This document shows, piece after piece, positions 32,448 to 44,734 of a stretch of DNA of 64,000 bases. This DNA comes from Neodontobutis hainanensis. Its lineage: Eukaryota; Chordata; Actinopteri; Gobiiformes; Odontobutidae. The notes beneath the pieces were generated by a model. That model had not been told where the DNA came from and ran no database searches. It saw nothing but the letters and a program-made list of their open reading frames with translations. How positions within the stretch are numbered: position 1 is the stretch's first letter; every line of letters begins with the position of its first letter. Location of the stretch: positions 1 to 64,000 of the forward strand of contig JALDNG010002281.1 of the NCBI GenBank assembly GCA_024349245.1, in the 5' to 3' direction. A program made the translations under genes and the position numbers.

Positions 32448-32675
32448 ATGAACACTGTACGTTGTCTTAAAGAAAATAAACTCATTTTAATGCTGCAGGT
32501 TGTGTTCATCTTGAATGCTGTGAACCCTGACCTTGCAGGAGCGACAAGAACTGGTGACGATCACAGCCGGGAGAGAAGAAGAAGCCACAATGAGCAGCAG
32601 GATGACTGTATGGACAGTGAGCTGTGCAGGAGTCCTGGGGGAAAACTCTGTCCCGTTCTCAGTCCTGAAAACTAA
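32448..32675 (+). other. Conserved exon-like block of the array, unknown
   Basis: The block has two good acceptors (TTTTAATGCTGCAG and TGACCTTGCAG) and two overlapping open frames of about 75 codons, and is present unchanged in all three units (also 45627 and 53755). In unit 2 the frame extends to 89 codons before the sequence diverges. A Glu/Arg-rich stretch (HSRERRRSHNEQQDD) is the only feature. I cannot tell which frame, if either, is translated, and recognise no family. Confidence 0.3.
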
Positions 32676-32862
32676 TTCAATACTGCCTCTTGGTTTATGT
32701 CAGGCCAAAACCAGTAGCTTAAAATTAAGAAGTGTTTATGTGGGGCACTGAACTCTGAACTAAACTAATGTAAAACATTGAACTATGGAAGCACAACTGT
32801 CAAGTGCTACAGTGGTAATTTGAACAGCAAACAGCATTATAAAACATCATACTATGTTCACA

Positions 32863-35800
32863 CTAGACCAAATCCTGTGTGGCATGAAGAAATGGAAACA
32901 AGCAAGTCCCTCTTGAATGAAGTATAGTCCTTGTAGTGAGATGGAATGCGAGAATCTCAAAGCAGGTTGAGGCTGTGATGTAGTTTCCAGTTACTACCTC
33001 TACAGACAAACTTGTTGGCAAGACCTCCCAGCCTGTCCAGAATTTTACTAGATTTTGCAGTTCAGTTGGCGTTGCTAAAGAATGAATTAAACAGATTTTA
33101 AAATGTTTTATTTCCATAAATATTATGGAATACAAATATTACTTAGTTTCACCTCCAGTGATGAACTCTTGGAGATAGCCCGATATATGAACTTTATGTC
33201 TGCTGACCAGTCGTCATCATCATCATCTTCATCTGCTTGTGGCCAGGTGATTCGCTGCAGAAGAATCTGCGCCAACAAAAGGCCACATGAAAAAACATCC
33301 AGCCGTCAATTGCAGTTATTTCTGCAACCACAATTAATTGGTAACAATAAAATATACATGTATACACATTAAACTACCATAACTACCTACATGGGAAAGG
33401 GCTTAATTTCTGAGTTGCTCTAAAGAAGATCCCGACAGTGGATCATTACTGCCACAGAATTAGCTACAAGTGTGTGGAGCAGTGAGACTGAGATGGTTGT
33501 ATACCGAGAGAGTCGCATGTCATCGTGAGGATTACGGTTTATATTCAACCAACAGCTGTACCAGATACTGCCCGTGACTTCATCAGTAGAACTGTTTTCA
33601 GGAACAGACACCTAATGCTTTTAGATCAGTGGTTACTGAACAACTTAGACCATCCCTTGTTTTCAGCTTATGAACAACAAAGAAACCAGTGGACATCTGA
33701 GAATCTAATCAGCAGGACGGATCGACTGCTCTACAATCAGTCTAGGACAGAAGAAGAAGTTTGAATCAACTAATTTGAAGATACCAAATAACTGATTTAC
33801 TCCTTGGGGATTAATAAAATTGAAGTGAATAAGAAACAAGTTGTCTGTAAACAAAGCTATCAAACTTAGATGCAAGGTCACAGTGGCCAGTGCGAAACCA
33901 CCTGACAGCACTGGAGAAGGATATAGCATTATCATTCCAGTCCAAACGCCTTTGCTTCAACTTTATCTTCAAGAAAGAACATAAGAAAGCAAAATTACCT
34001 CTGGACAGATGTTCTCTGCCCCCTCTTTTGGAAAAAGGATAGCTGCTGTGTCTGGTCTTTGAGTAAGCAAAGTCCACAATGGTGTTTCTTTTAGTCCTCT
34101 GCGCAGTTGCTTAATCTGTCTTACGACTCGTCCAATCACCTAATAACAATAATAAGGAATAAAAGACAAGCATAATAATTGTAGTGGAGAGTTGTAAAAT
34201 GTATGTAGTTTCGTTTTCAAGTTTTATCCTCACATCACTCACCGCATGATTTAAAAGTTTTTCAAAAACACTTTCGGTTACTTTTGTTCAGAGGAGGAAG
34301 GTCCCATGCATAGGCCAACTCCTGTATCTGCTGTTTTTCCTTTTCTGACAGGTTGGATTCTCCTTCCAACTTTATAAAACTTTAAGCAAAATTCACATTT
34401 TACCAACTACAGTTATAAAGAAAATATAGAAAAATCTAACTAAGACATGTCTGTTAAGAGTCTCAGTCAACCAGGCCATCTAGAAGAAAAAAAGGGTTAA
34501 AGCCAAAGCATCTGGACGTAGGTTTGAAGGTGAACCTTGTCCAGATGCTTTGGATTTAACACTTTCCATCTTCAAACTAAGAGATATGAGAGAAACATAC
34601 AAGCTTGATTGTGTCACGAATGTCGAGGTCCGGACAATCCTCTACAGTGACAGTTGATGTTTCAGGACTGCCACCAAGTAGGACATGCACAAAAGCTGGA
34701 CTAAGTCCTGAAAGGCATGGCCCTCCATGGAGAAAGAAGTGACCCATCATTCTCCCTGCCACAAGGAACAGGTCACTTTCAACAAGAAAGTGACGGTTCT
34801 CCATCAAAAAGCCGAGTGACACTGCTATTTGCTGTGAAAAAATTATGTTAGAAAGCAATTGGTTTTCTAAATTTGTACGGATGTTTCAATATTTGTGAAC
34901 TGTAAATTCTTAAATCCTTGATGATTCATTTTTATTAAATGTTTCATAATAGCAATGCATTATAATTTAATTGTATAGCAAACAGCATGGGCATATATGC
35001 ATAAAATACATACCAAAATGAATGTGAAATCCAAACTTTAATTTTTCCATGCAAGTTGAGAAGAAAAAACGTGTAACCCCAAGTCCAATAGCAGTATCCC
35101 CTGTACAACAAAATTTTAATAGTAGGCTTAATTATTATTTCACAACTATAACTTTTATTTGGTTTTACCTTCAAGTCTGCAAATCAAGGGGCGTGCACAT
35201 TCCACATTGGTTTGCTTATAAAAAAATATAAGGGTCATGTCCTGTTCTGCAGGACTTTTCCTGATGTCCATGCATAGAGTTAACGGACTCTTCATTGCAT
35301 GGTTTTGGAGATAATACTCCGCACACTGAGATATGGCCTTACTTAAGTCACTAATAGATGACCAATCTAATAAGAAACAGTAAAAAGCAAATATAAGGGG
35401 CTCAATACATAAATCTAATATGCATGATTAAGAAATTGAATGTCTCTATCTTAACAATGCTTTGATGGCTGTTCTATAATTAAAAAGACACTTTGAATAT
35501 CACATACCCATGGAAGTAGTCGCTGAAGTTATGGATGGTCCAGGAACCACTGCTTGTTCCTTTTCACTGGGATAAACTGCAAGTGTCACTTGACTAAAAT
35601 AAAAAATAAAAATAAAAAATAATTATACACATATGTAACAAATGCAAGAATGACAACAGGCTTGGTTTATTTAATGTCAAAACACTGTGAAGAGACAATA
35701 GAAACAACACTGATAAAATTATTCTTTCGTATAAAAGGGTTATTCAGTCTAGATATTGAATCCAACCAAAAACCTCTTTAAAAAATTAGAAAATAAAAAG

Positions 35801-36590
35801 ATACCTTTCACCACATGTAGATGCGTGCTGCTCTATCCGATCAGATTTAAACATTTTCAGAAAAACAGGACAGGACTGAGCTGTTGGAAAATAGAAAGAT
35901 GTTTTAGTAAAACATAATTATGTGAAAGGACATAAATATGAACTAGGTTCCTAAGTTTTAAATTATGGTGTAGTAAGAAGTGTAGGTTGTCGTAAGGACA
36001 GACAAATCATACATTGTTCCTCAACCAGATGAGCTGTGTCTTCCTTAGGCCCGTCACTGTCGACTTCAATGATCAAACAGGAGTCAATATAATACTTTAG
36101 AAGCTGCAGAGGTACAGCAACACCACACTTGTGACATGTGGCTTTTGCCATACCGCTGAAGGCTCCATCAGTTAGTTGTAGTGGACTTCTATCAAGATCT
36201 TCTTGGACAGGGACTATGAACAGTTTTTACCCCTTGAGCAACAGACTTCAAGAGTCTGCCTGTATAACCAGCATCGTCAGGTGACACAAGGGACAGTTTA
36301 CCGCTTCCCATCCACCTGTCAAAATTAAAAATTATTTAAAAATTGCAGCCAAACATAGATTACATAGTATAGTTTTTATAGACATTACTGCAATTATATT
36401 AAATAAACTAACCTTTGCTTCTTGTTAAAAAAAAATAAATCTCAGTAGCCATCCACCTGTTACTGTTTGCAGTTTTGGAAATAGAACTTTGAGGGCGTCA
36501 CATAACTGTAGGTGAAAAAGTACAAAAAAATTGACATTTCATCTCAAAACAAACTTATTTAATATGCATTGCACACACAATTAATATAAC

Positions 36591-36621
<31 letters not shown>

Positions 36622-38153
36622 CCCAACCCAGCCTGCATATGGGTCACTGTCTGGGTCACTTTCTCAAGCTCACTTGGAGTTTTTTCACACTGCTTTGGTA
36701 GCAAATAGAAAGACACCTCGAGTGCCTTGATTTTTTTGGCTGGGATAACATTTGTTGCTGGAAAGCGATTCTTTCCCCGGCCTTTAGTAAAAATGCCTGG
36801 AAATGTTCTATGGTGAAAAGCTTTTGATTAAAAATTTAAATACAAGTTTAAGGTTTTTTTTTTATTAGGTAGGCAAATTTCGACTGGAGTGTTGCAGTAC
36901 AGGTGGTTGGGGAAAAACATGCAGTCAGCTTGTTAGGAGATTCCTGAGACCAGTTTATACTGGTTTTAAGCCAGGTCCGTGTGTAAACATATTTAAAATG
37001 TTTTTAGAAGAAATTAGCATCTGTGGTGAGGATAGAATTCTGAACAGACAATGAAAAAACTATTTACAACATAGCCGTAAGAACTTACATTAAAACCTAT
37101 AAATTAAGAATTTTACTAACTTGAATTTGCTAACTGTATACTAATTTGCTCATTAAATAAACATACAATGTGAGGTACATTCATTAATGTATTCAAACCA
37201 GGCTCTGACATTACCTACAAGTAGCAGAGTGGTTGTCATTTGCCAAAACCATCTTAATTTGTAATAGTTTGTGGATAATGCCAATTTCTCCAATGAAAAT
37301 GTACTATGACCATGCCTCCAGTAGCCCCATTCTGTACTTTAGGACATTCTGTTTACAAACTTTTAAATGGTCTATATCAAATTGGTTTAACATATGACAC
37401 TTTAATGCCTGCAGTTTGATCTGTGAAAAGAAAGCAGTACTACACTAACAGAAAAAGCTGAAAGTTTATGCTAGTAAACTAGCTTTGGTTTTTGGCCTCT
37501 TCTCGGCCGTATTGAGGGGACCAGCACATTAGCCCAAACCGCACGATCCTATCCCAGTGGAAATGCGCTAAAAATTAAACACACCGCAGGCATATGCCAT
37601 ATTAGTTCTTACCTTGTCATTTCCATTTGAAGCGATGGTCCAGTAGAATGGTCCCTCCTATCCAGCGATAAAACATTTAGTGTGGTCAGACTTCAAAATA
37701 ATGCGTAAAGCACAAGTGTGTACTACACGTTAGCTTCAACGCTCGCTGTACTTGGCTGTCTTTCAGTCAATAAATCCAGCAAACGCCTGGCTGACTGGAC
37801 AATTTCAACTTGGTTATTCTGAAATAACAAAAATGTTTATCGCTACTATATGTGACAGACCTTCAGTAGAAATACAACAGAACAGGAGTAAAACAGTATC
37901 TAACTTAGCACCTTTGGCGCATCAGTTGCAGGTCCCGCCATGTTTGTTGTAGGTTATTACCATGGTCATCCTCCATAGCTGCTATTGTCCCCTAGTGATT
38001 ACTTAACTACTAGTCTATTTAGTGTGCTTGAGCTTTAAAACATTTATTAGAAGTAACATGTGTTTTTTAAAAAACGTCAGATATTGCATGCTAGCCTATA
38101 TAAACTTTGATATCGAAAGATGAACTTACTGCAGTGTTGCTGCTGGCCGCCAT
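32863..38153 (-). pseudogene. HECT-domain E3 ubiquitin ligase gene (G2E3-like fish family), unit 1
   Basis: Minus-strand exons with GT-AG borders: 38130-38153 (MAASSNTA), 37613-37657 (EGPFYWTIASNGNDK), about 36622-36807 (FPGIFTKGRGKNRFP; VSFYLLPKQCEKTPSELEKV), about 36430-36515, about 35963-36310 (LSLVSPDDAGYTGRLLKSV; KATCHKCGVAVPLQLL), about 35805-35879 (SCPVFLKMFKSDRIEQHAST, zinc-finger-like), 35510-35592, 35169-35366, 35014-35100 (GVTRFFFSTCMEKLKFGF), 34601-34831 (GRMMGHFFLHGGPCLSGLSP), 34243-34369, 33999-34139 (VRQIKQLRRGLKETPLW), 33153-33266 (QRITWPQADEDDDDDDW), 32863-33074. The last exon has LVKFWTGWEVLPTSL and the HECT catalytic Cys in ASTCFEIL, and ends at TAG. HECT ligases take ubiquitin onto that Cys before passing it to a target. 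Fish carry many such genes. Indels break the frame, for example in 34601-34831, near 36230 and after the catalytic Cys; some are shared with unit 3. Confidence 0.75.
36594..36620. repeat. (TA)n microsatellite
   Basis: 27 bp of TA next to a HECT gene exon. Unit 3 has a longer run (58674-58720). Confidence 0.9.
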
Positions 38154-38159
38154 TGTTCA

Positions 38160-38225
38160 ACTGGCTTGCGCGCTGTATTGCTGTGTTTACCAACGTGACC
38201 AGGTCATCGCTGCGTGATTGGCTGA
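38160..38225 (-). promoter_or_regulatory. Proximal promoter of the HECT gene, CCAAT box
   Basis: On the minus strand AGCCAATCACG puts a CCAAT box (38217-38221) 64 bp upstream of the ATG at 38153. It is followed by GC-rich sequence (CAGCGCGCAAGCC). No TATA box is seen. The same arrangement stands in unit 3 (61774-61778). Confidence 0.45.
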
Positions 38226-38229
38226 GGAT

Positions 38230-38555
38230 AGATCGACTCACACAATATCGATTGCAATTCCTCGGTACTCCGGATGTTCCATGAACTTCTTTTACTGCGT
38301 ATTTTACACTGTGAATTTCGACGGTTGAAGTTGAGTGGTCGAAAACATATCTATTTAATATTTACACGGCATTTTTTTTATTTTGAATTTTGAAACTTTG
38401 GATAATATCTATTGAAATTTCTAACTTTGAAATTCAGTCACTAAAATTCAAAGACAAAAATATTCAAACATATGTTTTCAGTGATAAAAAAAATCAGAGT
38501 TAGAAATTCACAGGTATTTAAAATTCAAAGTCTGATGACACAAATAATCTTCCAT
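38230..38555. other. AT-rich block upstream of the HECT gene
   Basis: The block has many short TTGAAATT/AATTTC and AAATTCAA motifs in both orientations and no coding potential. It is present in units 1 and 3 and absent from unit 2, like the HECT gene, so it was gained or lost together with it. Confidence 0.4.
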
Positions 38556-39375
38556 ATGTGTGCGTCTGCTTTGCTTCTCCTTGCAAGGATTAAAACCTGG
38601 CCATTGCTTGTTAAATTATAATCTGTCTCCGTGTCTCTCTGGATAAATATAAGGACATAGAAAATTCTTATAACACATCTCCTTTGTCTTTTTAACATTA
38701 AAAACAGGAAGTGGTCACACCAGTTCTTTAAATGGTGGATCTCATGCATGTACCACAGAGGACCAGTCCTCTTTATACAGTAGGCTTAAGATCACTGTAT
38801 CGTCAGAGAACTTAATGATGGGATTGTTGCACAGACGGCTCCTGCATTCATTTGTGTAGAGTGAAAAAAGGAAAGGAGAACTCACACATTCCTGTGGGAC
38901 ACCTGTGTTAGAGTATTTGACCGTAGAGAGAACACCATTTACTTTTACTTGCTGTTGTTAAGAAAAATAAAACCATTGAATAATAAAATGATTAACATGC
39001 AAATCAGTCAATTTCTGGACCAGTAGCTGTGGTTGTACTGCCGAATAAAAGTCAACACATAAGTGTTTTATATGTGTTTGTAAATGAGCAAGTTGCAGGG
39101 GATCTTTAGCATGTTCACAATGATCTTTTCAAAACATTTCATTACAACAGATGTCAAAGCTACTGGCCTTAAGTTGTGAACAGCAGGACAAAATACTTAG
39201 GGTACAGGGATGATTACAGATTTCTTCCACAGAGCGGGACAGTGAAGCGCGATAATGATTGTTGATAAAGTTGAGCACCAAGCAGCAGTCAGTTTGGAAG
39301 CAGAAGTCCTCAGTAAGATGGCAGGATCTAGGAGCCATCTGGTCTGGCAGATTTTTTATTACAGACATAAACTAT
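38556..39375 (-). pseudogene. L2-like LINE reverse transcriptase fragment, unit 1
   Basis: Reading the minus strand from 39375 down: a fingers piece (FRPVALTSVVMKCFEKII-like residues in shifted frames near 39120), then VDFYSAVQPQLL near 39040, GVPQECVSSPFLFSLYTNE near 38870, and FSDDTVILSLLY near 38800, which is the catalytic motif with FSDD in place of FADD. These motifs match fish L2/Rex-type LINEs. Frame changes and both missing ends show that it is dead. It is present in all three units and so predates the array. Confidence 0.7.
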
Positions 39376-39808
39376 GTAAAACTATGTATGTAACCTACAG
39401 TATGTAGGGTTAATAGTTGGACAACAAAAGCAACTCCACTGGGAGGGTCCAAGTTCTCAAAGTCATTGAGCTCATAGCTCTCAGTGTCATTAGAAGTAGA
39501 GAGCTGGATCCTGCTGGGATTCTTATTAGCAATGCACTGGATCTATTGACAATTATAACACAGAATATATTGCTTTCATTAGCAACGTTTACCAGGTTTA
39601 TTACTAGTTTAGAGTCTACTTCAACTTTCTGGGTTAAAGCTGGGTTATTATTATTATTATTATAAAATCAACCTAAACTATCTAACTCTGTGGAGTCAGG
39701 TGTTTTACTGTAAACCAGAGGAAAGTCCCAGACAGTCGGTGGGTCATGTTTGCTGAAATGAGCTCCTCCTTATCCTAACCAGACTGCTTACACTGCTGAT
39801 GTTTCAAA
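39376..39808 (+). other. Conserved spacer of the unit
   Basis: It holds an 82-codon open frame (39417-39665) that is kept in units 1 and 2 and starts in unit 3 at about 63837, plus a (TTA)n run at 39645-39662. I recognise no protein. It precedes the RBR pseudogene. Confidence 0.35.
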
Positions 39809-40387
39809 ATGAGTTTTGACCAACCAGAGAAGAGCTTTGACCCTTTAGATCGGACCCTGACATTAGTCAATGGAAAGGATGACTTGGATCACTTTTGTAA
39901 ATAGCATTGTTTTGGCGGCGTGGACATGAACAGAAATGTTATAAAGATGTTTATCAGCTTGTCAGCTCCTGAGGACGGTGACGGCTTCTTAAAAGCACAA
40001 CTCTCCTGTGGTCACGCAGTTTCTCCTGAACCTCTGACAGAAACATGGCGCCACCAACTGGAGGAGGTATGAGCTTATGTCTATAAACAGAATTAGTTTT
40101 GCATTCAGACCCTGACTCATTGTGTCGCTTCACAAAAAGGACCTAATATGACACGTACTGGTAACACATGTGTAACTTTAAAAGTACTCACATTTTTAGA
40201 CATATCTGTGAAGACGGTGCAGCCAACACTGAAAAAAGGCTTCTTTTGTTTTCAAGGGCAAATACAGATTCAGATGCACTGCTCTGCTCAGTTCTGCTTT
40301 GTTTGTCCTAAGCTCACTCCGGAGTGGCCCCAGACAGACCTCCATACCAGTGTGGCACAGGAACTAGACAGCCCTTCTGCTCTGTAA
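39809..40387 (+). pseudogene. RBR-type E3 ubiquitin ligase pseudogene, unit 1
   Basis: Exon 39809-40063 starts MSFDQPEKSFDPLDRTLTLV, reads NGKDDLDHFCK, then TAG, then HCFGGVDMNRNVIKMFI and AQLSCGHAVSPEPLTETWRH, and ends at a GTATGA donor. LSCGHAVSPE is the RING1-like start of a fish RBR ligase family. The next exon (from about 40252, acceptor TTTTCAAG) opens GKYRFRC, then jumps to the end of the RING2 domain (AQFCFVC, KLTPEWPQT). The middle (rest of RING1, IBR) is deleted, and the RING2 part is in another frame. The stop after FCK is present in unit 2 as well, so the gene was dead before the duplication. RBR ligases pass ubiquitin through a Cys in RING2. Confidence 0.65.
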
Positions 40388-40680
40388 CTGTTATAAATGC
40401 AAGAATTAACAAGTAAATAGCACCAATACCACCAGTTATTTTTGTTCTCATCTTTTATGCTCTACCAATGCTATACTTTACTTAAAATGGCACTTTGTTC
40501 TTTACTTTCTTCCCTCCTCTTTACCAAACCCCTCACCATTATGGCTACAGCTTGTCTCCACTAATGCACTCAGTAATATTATCAGAATGCATGTATTATC
40601 TCACAGAAGCATATAAATGATGAAAGTTTATTCTGTAAAATGTAACTCAGTGTATTCATATTTCATGTTTCATTTCTGAG
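40388..40680. other. Spacer, nothing recognised
   Basis: AT-rich non-coding sequence between the RBR pseudogene and the LINE fragments, equal to 48633-48950 in unit 2. Confidence 0.4.
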
Positions 40681-40860
40681 CAATCATATGAATGAACTAA
40701 ATAACAATTACAATGTCTCTGGCAATAAAGGAAGGACATAGCCACAATATCGCTCAGACCGCTGTGTAGACCTGTCACAATCGCCGAAGCAAGTTCCTAG
40801 TTTGTGAATCTCGTTCGCTGACAAAGGCAATAAACGTTTTTCTGATTCTGATTCTGATCA
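40681..40860 (+). repeat. LINE 3' end with GATTCT tail, plus strand
   Basis: It ends GGCAATAAACGTTTTTCT followed by GATTCTGATTCTGAT. Such short 3' repeats end fish L2/Rex-type LINEs. It stands tail to tail with the minus-strand fragment that follows. Confidence 0.55.
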
Positions 40861-41560
40861 GGTTTTATTATTGTGTCATGCTTGAAACACAAGCCCGGCC
40901 CAAATGTGCTTACAAGACACTCCCAATTAAACCAAAGACCAGATACCAACACTAAATGGAGTGAGTAAAGCAAACCAAAAAAAAGTGTATCACAAAAGTA
41001 AAAAGCCAACCTGGTCACAACATAAATTCAAATAAAAATGATTCTAAGACAAGGTAATCAGACATAAAATAGACTATACATATGTCAAATTAAACTATGC
41101 TGAAACAAAATAAACTAAAAAGACTATACATAAGTTGATTAAAGCTACGCTAAAACAAAATAAACTATGCACAGTAAAAATGTGTATAAATAGTGTATAG
41201 TGCAGGTTGTGTAACAGGTATTGCACGTTACAAATATTGCACGGTGAGATTCCACATGATTGTGGAAATACTGCTTGGTGAAAAGAGTTTCTGTGTTAGC
41301 AGTGTTCATTGTAGAGTCTGACAGCAGCAGGAAGGAAAGCCCTGCAGAATCTCTCCTTCACACACCGAGGGTGGAGCAGTCTCTAACTGGAGCTGCTCTC
41401 CAGAGCTGACAGGGCGTCCCTGCAGGCGGTGGGACTTATGGTCCAGCATAGATCACCCACTTACCGCACTGAGTCCAGAGGACAGCCCAGGACAGAGCTG
41501 GACTTCCTGATGACCTTGTCCAGCTTCTTCTCTCTCCTCTCTGTGATGCTGAGAGGGAGA
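40861..41560 (-). pseudogene. L2-like LINE ORF2 C-terminal fragment, unit 1
   Basis: On the minus strand the frame near 41530-41460 reads KLDKVIRKSSSVLGCPLDSV, a conserved piece near the end of ORF2 in fish LINEs of the L2/CR1 group. The 3' untranslated part with ATTGTGTCAT and AATAAAACCTG follows down to 40861. It is a separate insertion from the RT fragment at 38556-39375, because in the minus orientation the C-terminal piece lies upstream of the RT piece. Confidence 0.6.
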
Positions 41561-42340
41561 GAGAAGACAGTAAAACTATTAAACACATGCACATATTTGT
41601 TAAACAGATGTACATTAAAACTGAATAATGTGGCGTCTACCTTTTGTGTGCTCAGGAATCCTCTCAAGAAGCCTGAAAGAAAAAAAACATGCTTTAGTCT
41701 CAGGAGAATAGATCTGGAGATTTGAACAAAACAATCCAATATACATATCTTTTCTTTGTTTTCTTCTTTCTTATCCTCTTTCCTTTGCTTTTCATCTCTT
41801 TTAGGCCTCTTCCTGCGAGAAATCAGTTTATTTAACTTGAATTAGACTCTTTACTCTTGTCTGTCCATGAAAGTCAGATTAGTTTTACTTCTGTTACTTT
41901 TTTCATCTTACTTTGTACTTTCTTTCCTCTCCTTTACTTTTGCCCTTTGTTTACGCTCCTCCTTTTTTGCACAAGCGCCTCGTCTATAGTTTACTGCTGG
42001 GTCTCTTTAGACTGTCACCTTTTTGGAGAAGCAGAAGAAAAAACAGCAAGTGAAAGTGTAAAACATGTTAATCAACCCCAGGTACTGAATTCTCACCTTT
42101 TATAGTTTCATTTGTTTAAGGAGAACATATCATTTGTATTTTTCACACAACACAGCAAAAAACATGGAACAAGTCCAACTGGAAGAGCTAATGAACCTAT
42201 TTAAACATGTCACACCACACTAAACCCTCTGACACACAACACACTATATACAATATTTACAAATGTTATACTTATCCTGAAATGACCTGAGTCCTGCTAA
42301 GTCCCAGCACGATTTCACTCAGAAGAAACACTGAAAGCGG
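41561..42340. other. Spacer, nothing recognised
   Basis: T-rich and then A-rich non-coding DNA. An open frame at 41857-42105 is kept in unit 2 (50100-50348) but has the composition of simple sequence, and ends without splice context that I trust. Confidence 0.4.
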
Positions 42341-44190
42341 TCAGTTCTTAAAAAGAGTAAAAGTGCTTCTCCTTTTGAATTGGCCTTTGTGGTTTATCTG
42401 ACCTTTTCCAGTGTTTCCACTCAGCGCCCGGTCCCTCATGTAATCTTCCATCTCCTTCACCCAGTCCGGCAGGCCCAGGAAACAAGGGGACCGGCTCCTG
42501 GGGTCTGGGAGGTGTGGCAGGAGGGAGGTGCCCTGGAGGAGCAGAGGAGACAAGAGGGTTAGTGCAGGGAGCACAGGGAGGAGGCACCAGGGGCTCACGA
42601 GGAGCAGCTGGGGCCTTCCGAGCCTCAGAAGGAGAAACAGAAACATCCAGAGCAAAGGAGTCTGGGAGCAGAGAGAAGCTCAGCTGAGGGACCTGAGCAG
42701 GAGGAGGAGAGATAGCAAGAGAGCGAGCGCAGCGAGAGAAGGAGCCAGAGCTAAGCTTACGGACCTTAGCAGGACGAGAGAGCAAGGGAGTGAGAGGGAG
42801 GAGAGGAGGAGCAGGAGGATGAGGAGGAAGAACTAAGGTATCTAGCACGAGACTTAAAGACGCCAGAGGAGCTAGAGGAGCTAGAGGAGCGAGTGGAGCG
42901 AGAGTTAGAGTCAGAGAAAGAGCAAGAGCTTGAAAGAGTGTCTCCTGAGGAGAGACAGACACAAAGGCAGAGTTCAAGGGGCCTGTGGAGGAGGCAGGTG
43001 CAGAGGGAACAGGGGGTGTGTGGGGTGTCGTGAGTGTGGGCAGCCTGTGCAGGAGGAGCACGTCGGGACACCCCGGCCTCGTCGTCCAGGAGAAGCGCTG
43101 GGCCATCAGTGAACAGAGATCTGTGGAGAGAAATACATCTGTTAAAATCCTCACATCATGTGATGCCATTGTGTGATTCATCAAAATAAAGCAAAGCCAT
43201 GAGGCTCTGAGGTCTTTTTTAAATCCATGTCTGAACATGGAACTGTTACTGATTCAAGTCCACCATGTACTTTTGTCTAGTGCCATTTTCTATAGTTTCA
43301 TGGACACTAGCACAATGTACCAATACAGAGAGTACTTTTAAAGCAGCACTGTTTAATCTTAAACCATCTTTTACTCATAAAGCCTCAGAGTGATTTTGAC
43401 CAATCTCAGATCAAACCAGGAGAATATGTCCACGTTCAAAGACATTATTATTCACTAAACTACTAAAATTATAGCAGAGGACTTTAATGTGCAGAAAGGT
43501 TACAGTGTTGTTATAAAGTGGTTATGAGTTATTTATGAATAATCATTTGTCCTCATTACAATCTGGATAGATTTACTTTATGAATAGATCTTATTTTTTC
43601 ATAATAGCTACAAAACTAACACAAAAACATAACTGTACATTTTCATTAACAAATATGTTCAACAAACTCTGCTTCTACATGTACCTGGTTTACACAGGAT
43701 TCTCCTAAATTACTTTTTGAAACCTATTGTATTATATTTGGAAATGAATCAACATAAAACAAATTTATTTTCTATAATTAGGTACTGGGTTAAATACAAA
43801 ATGTATAATATAGAAATTAATCAAAATACGTTGCAGACAGCTCTCAATTTAAATGTTAGCCTCCTGTGCGTTTTGTTGCTTTCATTAATATGTCTGTGTA
43901 AATGGACTTTTACATTATTTCTGATAGGCTCTAAGAACAAACACAAAATACATTCTCTGAGTTAAAATTTACCGTGAAACATCATTTAAACATCGACAAA
44001 AGACCATTTTGCTCAAATATATTGGTTCATATAGTTGCTGTGCAGATTTAATGGGAAAGCCCATAGGAAATAACATGAACATGGAAGTCTTAAAATCTCA
44101 CCTTTCTCTCAAAAAGGTCTCGTAGTCCTGGTCAGTGGGTGGTCAGTAGAAGTCTTAGTAGGAAATGTCCGCAGTTAAAGTCTCCTTTTG
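42341..44190 (-). CDS. Ser/Pro-rich protein gene of unknown function, unit 1
   Basis: The main exon is 42341-43120, with acceptor CTCTCCACAG and stop TGA at 42341. An upstream exon (donor GTGAGA at 44101) joins in phase and reads DQDYETFLRE into RSLFTDGPALLLDDEAG. A Ser-rich run follows, then SGSFSRCARSLAISPPP, a Pro-rich part, and the end PDWVKEMEDYMRDRA ... FKRRSTFTLFKN. No start codon is found in the upstream exon. Unit 1 and unit 2 each break the frame, but at different places: unit 1 loses 2 bases near 42777 where unit 2 is in frame, and unit 2 loses one base near 50918 where unit 1 is in frame. A consensus of the two would be largely open. I recognise no family. Confidence 0.45.
43121..44100. 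other. Intron of the Ser/Pro-rich gene
   Basis: AT-rich sequence between the two exons. It holds no recognisable gene. A plus-strand frame at 43717-43965 is hydrophobic simple sequence and is not kept in full in unit 2. Confidence 0.4.
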
Positions 44191-44734
44191 AAGAAATCGT
44201 CGAATCAAACTCAAGATTTGCACTTTTTCTCACAGCCAGAAGTTTGCAAGTTTTGCAAGAACGTACTTGCTAGGAGATGCTCTTAGCAACCGGCACCTGT
44301 TCGTGGTTACGTCAGCACGTGCACCGCTGTAGTATGCTAACCCTGGTGATGGATATTCATATTTAAAAAGTGAACTTGGTTATAATGACACAGGCAGTAT
44401 GTAAAGTGTTGAAGTAGCAGATATATACCGTTAATACTTGACAGTTACAGTCGAGGAAAGAAGTGGAAGAAAGCTTTATAATCACATCCTGCAACTCAAA
44501 CGTGGCACCGCTATTTTAGCTGTGAAAGTGCTGCCACCATGTGGTTCCAGGGGACATGGCTATCTTTTTTGTTACCTGTTGCCCACTTTAAAGAAAACTC
44601 ATTAATGGATGCTACAACAACAGGAAAACAATACATATTTAAAACGAATTTAATATAACATAAATAAATAATAATAATTACACACGGATAATGTGCCATT
44701 ACAAATGATGAAAACCTGTCCTGTTATCAAGTTT

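Noticed and set aside
38556..41560. One continuous LINE on the minus strand
   Set aside because: The ORF2 C-terminal piece lies upstream of the RT piece in minus orientation, and the RBR pseudogene stands between them, so two insertions fit better.
43717..43965. 82-codon hydrophobic plus-strand frame
   Set aside because: Simple AT-rich sequence in an intron; the unit 2 copy stops earlier.
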